From Chryseobacterium sp. (GTDB lineage: Bacteria; Bacteroidota; Bacteroidia; Flavobacteriales; Weeksellaceae), in NCBI RefSeq assembly GCF_022712095.1, contig NZ_JALAHD010000092.1:1-56927 (forward strand): a stretch of DNA of 56,927 bases, in the 5' to 3' direction. The notes under the pieces are model-generated. The model made no database searches and was not told where the DNA came from. It worked only from the letters and a program-made list of their open reading frames with translations. Below are positions 23,436 through 32,476 of this stretch, one piece after another. Position 1 is the first letter of the stretch; each line of letters opens with the position of its first letter. Both the position numbers and the translations under genes were made by a program.

Positions 23436-26096
23436 TTAATCTGCTAAATTAGGTGACAACCATTTTCTGGCTTCTTCTTCTGTAATTCCTTTTCTTATTG
23501 AGTAATCTTTCAACTGGTCTTCTGCTATTTTTCCCACTCCGAAATATTTGGCATTCGGATTTCCGAAATAATACCCGGAAACAGAGGCCGTAGGGAACAT
23601 AGCCAGGCTTTCAGTAAGGAATACTCCTATATTTTCTTCTACTTTAAGAAGGTCCCAAATGGTGTGCTTTTCCAAGTGGTCGGGACATGCAGGATACCCT
23701 GGAGCGGGTCTTATTCCTTTATATTTTTCAGCGATAAGATCTTCATTATTAAGCTGCTCCTGATTCGCATATCCCCAATATTCGGTTCTCACTTTTTTAT
23801 GCAAGAATTCCGCATAGGCTTCCGCTAATCTGTCTGCAATCGCTTTCACCATGATAGAATTATAATCGTCATTCGCTTTTTCATATTGGGAAGCCAGTTC
23901 ATCGGTACCAAATCCTGTAGTTACGCAAAAGGCTCCTACATAATCAGTCTTTCCTGAACTTTGAGGTGCAATAAAATCACTTAAAGCGAGATATTCTTTC
24001 CCCTGTGACTTCTGAACCTGCTGTCTTAAAGTAATAAATTTATTTATCGGTTGATCATGATCATCAAGGATCAAAATATCATCTGTCTCATTGGAATTCG
24101 CTTTAAAAACTCCAAAAACAGCTTTCGCCGTAAGTAATTTTTCATCTATTATTTTCTTTAGAATTTTCTTTCCATCCTGATAAAGTTCTTTGGCTTGTTC
24201 ACCCACAATCTCATCTTCCAGAATATTAGGAAACTTACCATGCAAATCCCAGCTTCTGAAGAAAGGTGACCAATCGATAAAAGGCTCCAAATCCTTTAAA
24301 TCCTGATTTTGTACAACTTTTACTCCCAGGTTTTTAGGAACGAAAATATTTTCCTTTTCCCAATCTATTGTAAAATGCTTTTTCCTTGCCTCTCCTATAG
24401 AAACATATTCTTTTTCAACCTGCCTGTTAAGGAATTTTTCACGGAAATCGGAATATTCACTTTTAAGGTCTTCTACATATTCTTTATTTCTGTCTCCTAA
24501 TAAAGAGCTTACGACATTTACCGCTCTTGATGCATCATTTACATGAACAACGGAATTTTTATATTTAGGGTCAATTTTTACTGCTGTATGGGCTTTGGAT
24601 GTAGTTGCCCCTCCTATTAATAACGGAAAATTGAGATTCTGCCTATCCAACTCAGCAGCGATATAAACCATTTCATCCAAGCTAGGAGTAATCAAACCAC
24701 TCAATCCGATGACATCCACTTTTTCCTCAATAGCTGTCTGAATGATTTTTTCTGCAGGAACCATTACTCCGAGATCTACAATTTCATAGTTATTACATCC
24801 TAAAACGACACTTACAATATTCTTCCCGATATCGTGAACATCTCCTTTCACCGTAGCCATCAGAATCTTTCCGTTGGCCGGCTTGGACCCATCTTTTTCT
24901 GCTTCAATAAAAGGTTGCAGATATGCTACTGCTTTCTTCATTACCCTGGCTGATTTTACCACCTGAGGCAGGAACATTTTTCCACTTCCAAACAGGTCTC
25001 CAACCACTCCCATTCCTGTCATCAGGTTAATTTCAATAACATGCAGAGGCTTGTCAGCAAGTTTTCTCGCTTCTTCTACATCTTCTTCGATAAAACGGTC
25101 AATTCCTTTCACCAAAGCATGGGTAATACGATCCTGCAACGGATGGTTTCTCCATTCAAGATCCTCGACTTTCTCTTTCTTAACCGATTTATGTTTTTCG
25201 GAATAATCTAAAAGCCTCTCTGTAGCATCATCTCTTCTATCAAGAATAACATCCTCTACAAGTTCTAAAAGTTCTTTATTAATTTCATCATATACTTCAA
25301 GCATGGCCGGGTTTACAATCCCCATATTCATTCCGGCCTGAATCGCATAATAAAGAAAAACCGAGTGCATGGCTTCTCTTACTGTATCATTTCCACGGAA
25401 TGAAAAGGATACATTACTGACTCCTCCGCTTACGGAAGCGTAAGGAAGATTTTGTCTTACCCATCTTGTAGCATCGATAAAATCCAGAGCATTTCTTCTA
25501 TGTTCTTCCATTCCAGTTGCTACCGGGAAAATATTAAGATCGAAAATAATATCTTCAGGCGGAAATTTTAGCTTATTAACTAAAATATCATAGGATCTCT
25601 TTGAAATTTCGATCCTTCGATCCAGATTATCAGCCTGACCTTCTTCATCAAAAGCCATGACAATAACTGCTGCACCATATCTTTTGATTGCCTTTGCCTG
25701 TCTGATAAACTCTTCTTCACCTCCTTTCAGGCTGATAGAGTTCACAACACATTTTCCTTGTGCCACCTGTAAGCCCGCTTCCAGAATCTCCCACTTGGAA
25801 GAATCTATCATGATAGGAATTCTTGCAATATCCGGCTCTGATGCAATGAGATTAAGAAATTTGATCATAGATGCCTTTCCATCTATCAGACCATCATCAA
25901 AATTGACATCTAAAATCTGGGCACCACCCTCTACCTGATGCCTTGCTATATCTAACGCTTCTGCAAACTTCTCTTCTTTAATAAGTCTCAGAAACTTCTT
26001 TGAGCCAGCGACGTTTGTTCTTTCGCCAACATTGATAAAATTACTCTGAGGGGTTATAATAAGGGGTTCAAGACCCGATAATCTTAGGTATTTCAT
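23436..26096 (-). CDS. metH: Cobalamin-dependent methionine synthase, folate/B12/activation modules only
   Basis: 886 residues holding the MetH folate-binding domain (about 20-300, starting [14 protein letters not shown]), cap domain (about 310-400), cobalamin-binding domain with DVHDIG and the axial His421 (near 405-540), and the reactivation domain (about 560-886, with [12 protein letters not shown] and ASVSGYYF). The homocysteine-binding module found at the front of E. coli MetH is absent; it is the separate gene at 27285-28295. The two proteins must work together to methylate homocysteine with methyl-THF. Spacing is 6 bases from the upstream desaturase and 7 to metF, so the three are surely one transcript. 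Cobalamin must be imported or made. Confidence 0.95.
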   Translation of the reverse strand: MKYLRLSGLEPLIITPQSNFINVGERTNVAGSKKFLRLIKEEKFAEALDIARHQVEGGAQILDVNFDDGLIDGKASMIKFLNLIASEPDIARIPIMIDSSKWEILEAGLQVAQGKCVVNSISLKGGEEEFIRQAKAIKRYGAAVIVMAFDEEGQADNLDRRIEISKRSYDILVNKLKFPPEDIIFDLNIFPVATGMEEHRRNALDFIDATRWVRQNLPYASVSGGVSNVSFSFRGNDTVREAMHSVFLYYAIQAGMNMGIVNPAMLEVYDEINKELLELVEDVILDRRDDATERLLDYSEKHKSVKKEKVEDLEWRNHPLQDRITHALVKGIDRFIEEDVEEARKLADKPLHVIEINLMTGMGVVGDLFGSGKMFLPQVVKSARVMKKAVAYLQPFIEAEKDGSKPANGKILMATVKGDVHDIGKNIVSVVLGCNNYEIVDLGVMVPAEKIIQTAIEEKVDVIGLSGLITPSLDEMVYIAAELDRQNLNFPLLIGGATTSKAHTAVKIDPKYKNSVVHVNDASRAVNVVSSLLGDRNKEYVEDLKSEYSDFREKFLNRQVEKEYVSIGEARKKHFTIDWEKENIFVPKNLGVKVVQNQDLKDLEPFIDWSPFFRSWDLHGKFPNILEDEIVGEQAKELYQDGKKILKKIIDEKLLTAKAVFGVFKANSNETDDILILDDHDQPINKFITLRQQVQKSQGKEYLALSDFIAPQSSGKTDYVGAFCVTTGFGTDELASQYEKANDDYNSIMVKAIADRLAEAYAEFLHKKVRTEYWGYANQEQLNNEDLIAEKYKGIRPAPGYPACPDHLEKHTIWDLLKVEENIGVFLTESLAMFPTASVSGYYFGNPNAKYFGVGKIAEDQLKDYSIRKGITEEEARKWLSPNLAD

Positions 26097-26102
26097 TAAT
26101 AT

Positions 26103-27194
26103 CTATTCTTCTAAAATATAATATGCATTGGTTGCATTTTGTTTCAGTAAATCCCGATGCTTGCCTAATGCTTTCAGCAAGGGGAATCTCTTATAAGTTA
26201 AACCGTTCTCTTCTGCAAATTTTTCTATCTCCTCTGTTATTTCATTATAGTAAACGTAACTATAATTAGGAAACAGATGATGAGCTACATGGAAATTAAA
26301 GTTTCCCAGTATATTTCTCACCAACCAGTTATTTTCTGCTAAATCATTAGTTACCTCCAATTGATGGCGAACCCAGGTAAAAGGCAAATTCTTTTCCTTA
26401 TCCAGTTTCGGAAATGCATTATCCGGAAGAGGGTGAAGTGGTAACAAAACAAACAGGGCAAATACACTTGCTATGATGATTTGTAAAAACCAGGCTCCTA
26501 AAGCTAATCCTACCGATACTTTAAATAAAATAATTGGAAGTATGATCTGATATGTGAAATAAAACAACTTGTAGACTATCATTTTAATCTTTTCACCTAC
26601 AGGAATAGCTCCCTGAGTTTTAATAATCGCCCTGTCTTTATCAAAAAAGTCACGGAAATCACGGATAAACATCCAATTAAAAAGATATAACGGATAAACA
26701 AAAAAGAAAAATTTGTGCTGGTACTTTTGTATTCCTTTTGCTTCTTCTCCGGGAACAATCAATATGAGTCCACTCTGCTCAATATCCGTATCCCACCCGT
26801 CTACGTTAGGGTAAGCATGATGACTCGAAATATGCCTTTTTTTCCAGATATAGGAATTAGCTCCTATAAAATCAAAAATATGTAAGATCAGCCAATTCAT
26901 TTTCTTGCTTTTATAAATATTGTTGTGAGCAGCCTCATGAATGAGGTTCAGATAGATCAATACCAGAGTTACTCCCATCAATACAAAACTTGTAATATAC
27001 ACCCATGACTGATCTCCGTTAAACACAGCAATAAAATACAGCCCAAAGTAAACTACAGGTAAAAGGATTGCCTTAATCCGGATATAAATATCCCGGTTTT
27101 CTGGGATCGCTTCTATTCTCTCGTTTACTCTTTTTCTCAATTCGTTAAATAATTTAATCTCCTCGGGATTTTTAAGATAACTAGGTTTTTCCAT
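26103..27194 (-). CDS. Membrane fatty acid desaturase
   Basis: 363 residues with four hydrophobic segments (about 45-63, 70-86, 210-228, 233-253) and the three histidine boxes of membrane di-iron desaturases: HEAAH near 104, HISSHH near 122 and NFHVAHH near 305. It resembles acyl-CoA/lipid front-end desaturases (Delta-6/linoleoyl-type) and should introduce a double bond in fatty acyl chains in the inner membrane using O2 and reduced ferredoxin or cytochrome b5. No cytochrome b5 domain is fused. Its position between the two parts of methionine synthase, 6 bases before metH, is unexpected. Substrate and regiochemistry cannot be read from sequence. Confidence 0.88.
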   Translation of the reverse strand: MEKPSYLKNPEEIKLFNELRKRVNERIEAIPENRDIYIRIKAILLPVVYFGLYFIAVFNGDQSWVYITSFVLMGVTLVLIYLNLIHEAAHNNIYKSKKMNWLILHIFDFIGANSYIWKKRHISSHHAYPNVDGWDTDIEQSGLILIVPGEEAKGIQKYQHKFFFFVYPLYLFNWMFIRDFRDFFDKDRAIIKTQGAIPVGEKIKMIVYKLFYFTYQIILPIILFKVSVGLALGAWFLQIIIASVFALFVLLPLHPLPDNAFPKLDKEKNLPFTWVRHQLEVTNDLAENNWLVRNILGNFNFHVAHHLFPNYSYVYYNEITEEIEKFAEENGLTYKRFPLLKALGKHRDLLKQNATNAYYILEE

Positions 27195-27284
27195 GACTAT
27201 TATTTTTTTTGGTGCGTGTAAATCAAGATATTATTTTACTAATCTTCTTTTTCACACTCAATTTAGTCAAAAAAAACTATTTTC

Positions 27285-28295
27285 TTATGAAAATTTTTCC
27301 AATTGTCTTGGTTTATAACCTTTTACAAGATCTGCGATCGCCTTAATATGATCGGGAGTTGTACCACAGCAACCTCCTATTATATTAATTAATTTTTTTT
27401 CTACATACTCTCTTATCTGTGCCGCCATATGCTCAGGAGTTTCATCATATTGTCCAAAAGCATTAGGTAATCCGGCATTCGGATAGGCGGATATATAAAA
27501 CTCGGAATTATGTGCCAGGGTTTCCAGATAAGGTGTTAGCTGATTCGCCCCCAGAGCACAGTTAAATCCTACACTCAGCAAATTCAAATGGGATACTGAA
27601 ATTAAAAATGCTTCTGCTGTCTGTCCGCTTAATGTTCTTCCTGAGGCATCTGTAATTGTACCTGAAACCATAATGGGAATTTCAACTCCTCTTTCATCCT
27701 GAATTTCATCGATAGCAAAAAGAGCTGCTTTTGCATTCAAAGTATCAAAAATGGTTTCTACCAACAGGATATCCGAACCACCATCTAACAAAGCTTCAGA
27801 CTGCTGCTTATAGGCTGTTTTCAATTCATCAAAAGTAATCGCTCTATATCCGGGGTCATTAACATCCGGACTTAAACTTGCTGTTTTATTAGTAGGACCG
27901 ATTGATCCTGCCACAAACCTTGGTTTATCAGGATTCTTTGCCGTAAACTCATCACAGGCTTTTCTTGCTATTTTTGCGGATTCATAGTTGAGTTCATACA
28001 CCAGATCTTCCATATGATAATCTGCCATCGCAATAGTCGTTCCGGAAAATGTATTTGTTTCTATAATATCTGCTCCTGCTTCAAGGTATTTCTTATGAAC
28101 TTCTTCTATGGCATGAGGCTGAGTCAAGGACAAAAGATCATTATTTCCCTTTACCAGATATGGATAATCTTTGAAACGTTCCCCGCGGTAATCTTCTTCT
28201 TCAAACTTATAACGCTGAAGCATGGTCCCCATAGCTCCGTCCAGAATTAAAATTCTTTCTGAAAGCGCTTTGTATAATTGTTTTGAATTTTTCAT
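27285..28295 (-). CDS. Homocysteine S-methyltransferase module of split MetH
   Basis: A 336-residue TIM barrel equal to the first domain of MetH. It opens [17 protein letters not shown], as MetH does, and has the three zinc cysteines Cys246 (GFNCALG) and Cys309-Cys310 ([11 protein letters not shown]) that bind and activate homocysteine. The protein ends just where the linker to the folate domain would start. It works with the folate/B12 half encoded two genes further on. A 90-base gap separates it from the desaturase gene; upstream is metZ with a hairpin between them. Confidence 0.94.
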   Translation of the reverse strand: MKNSKQLYKALSERILILDGAMGTMLQRYKFEEEDYRGERFKDYPYLVKGNNDLLSLTQPHAIEEVHKKYLEAGADIIETNTFSGTTIAMADYHMEDLVYELNYESAKIARKACDEFTAKNPDKPRFVAGSIGPTNKTASLSPDVNDPGYRAITFDELKTAYKQQSEALLDGGSDILLVETIFDTLNAKAALFAIDEIQDERGVEIPIMVSGTITDASGRTLSGQTAEAFLISVSHLNLLSVGFNCALGANQLTPYLETLAHNSEFYISAYPNAGLPNAFGQYDETPEHMAAQIREYVEKKLINIIGGCCGTTPDHIKAIADLVKGYKPRQLEKFS

Positions 28296-28312
28296 TGTCT
28301 ACATTTCAGTCA

Positions 28313-28346
28313 AAATCCACTTACCTTATTTCAAGTAAATGGATTT
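28313..28346. repeat. Intercistronic inverted repeat between metZ and the homocysteine methyltransferase gene
   Basis: Outer arms AAATCCA (28313-28319) and TGGATTT (28340-28346) and inner arms TTAC/GTAA flank a single mismatch and a 10-base loop. On the minus strand it is followed by only TTTT, so it is a weak terminator or an RNA-processing/stability element inside the met run. Confidence 0.55.
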
Positions 28347-28357
28347 AAATTTTTGAG

Positions 28358-29518
28358 TTAATCTAATGCCTGCTTTAAGTCTGCAATAATATCTTCCACA
28401 TTCTCCAAACCTACCGAACAGCGTACCAGTCCAGCGGTAATTCCTACTTCATTTCGCTCTTCATCACTCAGCTTAGAATGCGTTGTAGATGCAGGATGCG
28501 TTACAATAGTTCTCGTATCTCCCAAATTGGCAGAAAGCGAACACATTTTTATTTTATCTAAAAACTTTCTTCCTCCTTCTATGCCTCCTTTTATTTCAAA
28601 GGCTACAATATTCCCTCCCAATTTCATCTGCTTCTTGGCAACTTCGTAATTAGGATGGGAAGGTAGGAATGGATATTTCACCAATTCCACATTAGGATGG
28701 GCTTCCAAAAACTCTGCTACTTTCAAAGCATTTTCACAATGCTTATCTACTCTGACAGCAAGTGTTTCCAAGCTTTTAGATAGTACCCATGCATTGAATG
28801 GAGACATTGCCGGCCCTGTATTTCTTGCAAAAAGATAAATTTCTCTTATCAGGTCTGCCTTCCCTACAGCTACACCACCTAATACTCTTCCCTGTCCGTC
28901 AATCAGTTTTGTAGCGGAATGGACGACAACATCGGCTCCGTATTTGATAGGCTGCTGAAGGTAAGGAGTTGCGAAACAATTATCTACAATAAAAAGCAGA
29001 TTATGTTTTTTGGCAATTTTCCCTAAATATTCAAGGTCCAAAACTTCAATTGCGGGATTGGTAGGCGTTTCCAGATATAAAATCTTAGTATTAGCCTGAA
29101 TATATTTTTCTACATTTTCTGCATCTTCCGCTTTGAAATAAGTGGTTTCAATATTCCATTTTGGGAAATACTTGGTAAATAAGGTATGGGTAGATCCAAA
29201 AACAGACTGACAACTTACAATATGATCTCCTGCATTTAATAAGGTAGCAAATGTGGAATAAATTGCTGCCATTCCTGTAGCAAAAGCATATCCAGCTTCT
29301 GCACCTTCCATTTTCACGATCTTATCCGTAAATTCGGTAACATTCGGATTGGAAAAACGGCTGTATAAATTCTTGGATTTTTCTTCTGCAAAACTTGCCC
29401 TCATATCTTCAGCATCCTGAAAAATAAAACTGGATGTAAGATATAATGGTGTGGAATGCTCATCAAACTGACTTCTCTCAGTCTGAGTTCTTATTGCAAA
29501 TGTTTCAAAATTTTCCAT
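28358..29518 (-). CDS. metZ: O-acylhomoserine sulfhydrylase (MetZ-type PLP enzyme)
   Basis: A 386-residue Cys/Met-metabolism PLP enzyme. It should replace the acyl group of O-acetyl- or O-succinylhomoserine with sulfide to give homocysteine. The PLP lysine is in VVHSATKLIDGQGRVLGG (about 194-211), a pattern that points to MetZ rather than MetB or MetC. Other family blocks are YSRFSNPNVTEF near 51, GMAAIYSTF near 83 and TRTIVTHPASTTHSKL near 337. Its substrate is presumably made by the MetX-like enzyme at the head of the run. It is separated from the upstream homoserine dehydrogenase gene by 127 bases that hold repeat-like sequence. Confidence 0.88.
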   Translation of the reverse strand: MENFETFAIRTQTERSQFDEHSTPLYLTSSFIFQDAEDMRASFAEEKSKNLYSRFSNPNVTEFTDKIVKMEGAEAGYAFATGMAAIYSTFATLLNAGDHIVSCQSVFGSTHTLFTKYFPKWNIETTYFKAEDAENVEKYIQANTKILYLETPTNPAIEVLDLEYLGKIAKKHNLLFIVDNCFATPYLQQPIKYGADVVVHSATKLIDGQGRVLGGVAVGKADLIREIYLFARNTGPAMSPFNAWVLSKSLETLAVRVDKHCENALKVAEFLEAHPNVELVKYPFLPSHPNYEVAKKQMKLGGNIVAFEIKGGIEGGRKFLDKIKMCSLSANLGDTRTIVTHPASTTHSKLSDEERNEVGITAGLVRCSVGLENVEDIIADLKQALD

Positions 29519-29540
29519 ATAGTTTTAATTTATATAATAT

Positions 29541-29613
29541 AACAATGAAGCAGTTTAACAATGTAGCAATAAATGAGGTTTGGTCATCCGGAACGAAATG
29601 AAGAATCTCATTA
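29541..29613. repeat. Repeat-like intergenic debris between metZ and homoserine dehydrogenase
   Basis: The gap holds a short period-like tract (AACAATGAAGCAGTTTAACA continuing to 29570, in which AACAATG recurs) and, at 29583-29613, a segment resembling the GTCATTC-GAACGAA-TGAAGAATCTCA dispersed intergenic repeats I know from many Bacteroidota genomes. There is only one copy here, so the call is from memory of the family. Confidence 0.4.
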
Positions 29614-29645
29614 GCAAAGTGTTACACTATTCCATTATTTATTTT

Positions 29646-31184
29646 TTATTTTGTTTCGCTTACTCTTAAAATATCTCCGAAAACACCTCTTGCCGTAACT
29701 TTTGCACCGGCACCGGCTCCCATTATTACAATCGGATTTTCACCATAGCTTTCAGTATAAATTTCAAAGATAGAATCGGAACCTTTCAACTGTCCTAAGG
29801 CTGAGCTTGCAGGAACAGAAACCAGTTTCACATCAAGTAAACCTTTCTCCTGTTGTAAATCTCCATGCAGATCTCCTACATAACGTAAAACATGATCCTT
29901 TTCCTGATGGTCTTTAATCTTCTGATATTCTTCATCCAGCTCTTCCAATCTTGAAATAAATTCGTTTTTATCCACAGCAAGAAGATGTTCAGGGATCAGA
30001 TTCTGGATATTGATATCGGTGAATTCATTAATCAGATCCAGCTCTCTTGCTAAAATCAAGAGTTTACGGGCCACATCATTCCCTGACAGATCTTCACGCG
30101 GATCAGGTTCTGTAAATCCTTTTTCCATGGCCTCCCCGATTATCGTAGAGAATTTATCGTTTCTCACAGAGAAATTATTAAATATATAGCTCAAAGATCC
30201 GGAAAACACCCCTTTTATTCTTGTGATATTTTCCCCTGAGAGATGTAATAGTTTGATGGTGTCAATTAAGGGCAGACCTGCTCCTACATTGGTTTCATAA
30301 AGGTACCTTCTGTTATTTTTATTTAATGTGTATCTCAATTTTCTGTATTCTTCTATCGGAAGTGTATTAAAGATTTTATTGGAAGAAACCAGATCAAACC
30401 CATTTTCTGCCAATGCCTGATAATTCTTTACAAAATCTTTACTTGCCGTATTATCTACTACGATCAGGTTTTCCAATTGATTATCTTTAGAGAAACTAAT
30501 CAACTCTTTAATATCTGACGGACTTTCCGCTCCCTGAATTTCATTCTTCCATCCTTCATCAAAACCTTTCTTATTGAATGCTATTTTTCTTGAATTGGCT
30601 ACTGCTACTACTTTCAGATCAATCTTTTTACGTCTTTTAATCTCTTCTGCAGATTCAAGTACCTGATCAATTAGTGTTTTTCCTACATTCCCATGACCTA
30701 TAATTGCCAGATGAACTGTTTTAGGTTTTTTGAAAATCTCAGATTCAATAATATTTCTGGTTTTTTCATCCTGTGAGGAAGTCACCACTATATTCACTCT
30801 TTTTTCGCTTGAATTCTGATTAAGAAGCAATGGAAAAACGTTGTTCCTTGCTAATTCAGCTAAGATTTTATTAAAGTCCTCTGCAACAAAACCTAGTACA
30901 GATACATTATTAATACTGTAAATCTGGGAAACTTTTCCTGATTTTCTTTCTTCTTCAAATTCATTAATCAGACAGTTCACTGCATTCTCGGAGTCATTTT
31001 CATGAACCAGAATTGAAATTCCATTTTCTATAGCCTGTTGTGAAATTACTCCCACACTGATTCTTGCTAAAGTAAGTGCTTTAAAAATTCTTCCATCAAT
31101 ACCGATTTCCCCCAGAAAATCTTCCCCTTCAAATTTTATAATTGATCTGTTTTTCAGAATCTTTATTTCGTTATGATTTTTCAT
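29646..31184 (-). CDS. Homoserine dehydrogenase with ThrA-type ACT domains, no aspartokinase
   Basis: 512 residues. About 1-165 align with the two regulatory ACT domains between the kinase and dehydrogenase of ThrA (IIKFEGEDFLGEIGIDGRIF; ARISVGVISQQAIENGISIL). About 172 to the end is homoserine dehydrogenase, with a nucleotide loop IGHGNVGKTL, the catalytic-Lys block SSNKIFNTLP, the ETNVGAGLPL motif, GVFSGSLSYIFNNF and GFTEPDPREDLSGNDVARK. It should reduce aspartate semialdehyde to homoserine. The aspartokinase of ThrA is missing, and metX ends only 2 bases upstream, so this is the natural architecture and not a break. The ACT part may bind threonine or another end-product, which is inference. 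Confidence 0.88.
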   Translation of the reverse strand: MKNHNEIKILKNRSIIKFEGEDFLGEIGIDGRIFKALTLARISVGVISQQAIENGISILVHENDSENAVNCLINEFEEERKSGKVSQIYSINNVSVLGFVAEDFNKILAELARNNVFPLLLNQNSSEKRVNIVVTSSQDEKTRNIIESEIFKKPKTVHLAIIGHGNVGKTLIDQVLESAEEIKRRKKIDLKVVAVANSRKIAFNKKGFDEGWKNEIQGAESPSDIKELISFSKDNQLENLIVVDNTASKDFVKNYQALAENGFDLVSSNKIFNTLPIEEYRKLRYTLNKNNRRYLYETNVGAGLPLIDTIKLLHLSGENITRIKGVFSGSLSYIFNNFSVRNDKFSTIIGEAMEKGFTEPDPREDLSGNDVARKLLILARELDLINEFTDINIQNLIPEHLLAVDKNEFISRLEELDEEYQKIKDHQEKDHVLRYVGDLHGDLQQEKGLLDVKLVSVPASSALGQLKGSDSIFEIYTESYGENPIVIMGAGAGAKVTARGVFGDILRVSETK

Positions 31185-31186
31185 CC

Positions 31187-32125
31187 CTATAAAATGTTTT
31201 TTATTATATTATTTAATTGTTCGTATTCCATTAAAAAAGCGTCATGCCCGTGGATAGATTGTATTTCCTGATAGAAAACATTCTTTTTCTTTTCTTTCAG
31301 TTTTTCAAAACAGGATTTGATTTCAGAAGGTGGAAAAAATAAATCCGTATCGACTGATATTAAATGAATTTCCGCTTCTATCCTGTCTAATAAATTTTCC
31401 TTCACATTAATATTCATCAGAAGATGGTTCATCAGTTTGTAGGATTGCAAGCTAAACCTTCCATTCAATGCATTTCCATGATAAACTAGCCAGTCTTCAG
31501 ATTCCAGCCGTTTCTTTTCCTGATTATATTGATTCTGAAATCTCTGATTTAATGATTCAGGTGTTCTGTAGCAAAGCATCGCATGAATTCTCGCTTTCTG
31601 TAAAGGCTCATTATCACTATCCAATAAAAATTTCTGAACAAGGCACTGCGCATGAAGCCAGTCATGAGTACGGAAATCACAGGCAATTGGAATAAAGTAT
31701 TGAGAAAGTGACGGACTCTTGGTCAACATTTCCCATCCAATTCCACCTCCTAAAGAACCCCCGATAATAGCATATAATTGGTTAATTTTAAGAATTTCAA
31801 GCCCCCTTAAAAAGATATCGGCTATATCCGAAGCTGTAAAATCCTCATATTGATCAATAAGAAACTGATCATATCCATTTCCAGGAATATTAAAGCATAA
31901 AACAGTATATGCATTAGTATCTATTACCTGCCCTTCTCCTATTAATTTTTTCCACCATCCCTTTTCTCCTGAAACATCAGAGTTTCCGGTTAAAGCATGA
32001 TTAATTAAAATTATGGGTGCTGTAAACAATTCTGTCCCAAAAAGCTGATAGCTTAACGGGATATGATATTCCTTTCCGGAATTGGTCTGATAAGTAAAAT
32101 TTATATGTAAAAGTTCTGTTTTCAA
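31187..32125 (-). CDS. metX: MetX-like homoserine O-acyltransferase (alpha/beta hydrolase)
   Basis: An alpha/beta-hydrolase acyltransferase that should acylate homoserine for MetZ. The nucleophile elbow reads GGSLGGGIGWEM; the Asp of the triad is in SVDTDLFFPPSE and the His in SIHGHDAFLME. The family oxyanion/substrate block is NHALTGNSDVSGEKGWWKKL. The open frame extends to a GTG at 32224, but that codon lies inside the conserved core of the SAM riboswitch. No ATG is available, so I choose the TTG at 32125 (312 residues), which begins (M)KTELLHINF. The start is uncertain. It is the first gene of the methionine run, 2 bases before the homoserine dehydrogenase gene. Substrate (acetyl- or succinyl-CoA) is not evident. 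Confidence 0.82.
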   Translation of the reverse strand: MKTELLHINFTYQTNSGKEYHIPLSYQLFGTELFTAPIILINHALTGNSDVSGEKGWWKKLIGEGQVIDTNAYTVLCFNIPGNGYDQFLIDQYEDFTASDIADIFLRGLEILKINQLYAIIGGSLGGGIGWEMLTKSPSLSQYFIPIACDFRTHDWLHAQCLVQKFLLDSDNEPLQKARIHAMLCYRTPESLNQRFQNQYNQEKKRLESEDWLVYHGNALNGRFSLQSYKLMNHLLMNINVKENLLDRIEAEIHLISVDTDLFFPPSEIKSCFEKLKEKKKNVFYQEIQSIHGHDAFLMEYEQLNNIIKNIL

Positions 32126-32152
32126 TTCTATTACTATTTGATAATACAATTG
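32123..32152. repeat. Inverted repeat covering the likely metX start codon
   Basis: CAATT-C-TATTA and TAATA-C-AATTG (plus-strand arms 32123-32133 and 32142-32152) pair over 10 bp with one mismatch and an 8-base loop. The TTG start at 32125 lies in the 3' arm on the minus strand, so folding would hide it. Confidence 0.55.
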
Positions 32153-32188
32153 AAAATGCCACAAGAAATGGCTGAAAAAATTCAGTAA

Positions 32189-32291
32189 GTTATCTGTCCA
32201 AATTACTTTGGTAGAACGTAGCACCTTCTTTACTTACGTAAAGGGTTGCTAAGGTTTCACAGGGTCTATTCCCTCAACCTTTCTGGATAAC
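32189..32291 (-). ncRNA. SAM-I (S-box) riboswitch
   Basis: On the minus strand, the 103-base aptamer starts GTTATC (32291-32286) and ends GATAAC (32194-32189), which pair as P1. Between them are the S-box consensus blocks AGAAAGGTTGAGGGA, GACCCTGTGAAACCTTAGCA, the P4-like hairpin CTTTAC-GTAA-GTAAAG, and AAGGTGCTACGTTCTACC. SAM binding is expected to lower expression of the downstream methionine genes. No strong terminator follows; the expression platform may act on translation. Confidence 0.92.
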
Positions 32292-32319
32292 ATTTTCAAT
32301 ATTTGAATGAACGATGGGA

Positions 32320-32352
32320 CAAAGATACTTATTTTTCTCTTAAATGAAACAA
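32320..32352 (-). promoter_or_regulatory. Promoter of the methionine gene run
   Basis: Minus-strand TTG (32352-32350), a 22-base spacer and TATCTTTG (32327-32320), a full match to the Bacteroidota consensus. It lies about 29 bases before the riboswitch. Confidence 0.65.
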
Positions 32353-32427
32353 AAAAAATATTTTATTCTGAAAAACCTTTGAATACGGCGACTTTACAAA
32401 TCTTAAATATTCTTTAAATTGAAAAAA

Positions 32428-32458
32428 TTGGAATTATTTTTCAAAAAAATTACCTTCG
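32428..32458 (+). promoter_or_regulatory. Promoter of the glucosidase gene
   Basis: TTG (32428-32430), a 20-base spacer and TACCTTCG (32451-32458, one mismatch to TAnnTTTG). Transcription would start close to 32464, which favours the ATG at 32477 over that at 32468. Confidence 0.42.
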
Positions 32459-32476
32459 TGTTGAAAAATGTGGATT

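Noticed and set aside
32126..32224. N-terminal extension of MetX from the GTG at 32224
   Set aside because: It would translate the riboswitch 3' half (conserved RNA bases), and the extra residues look unlike a protein N-terminus of this family.
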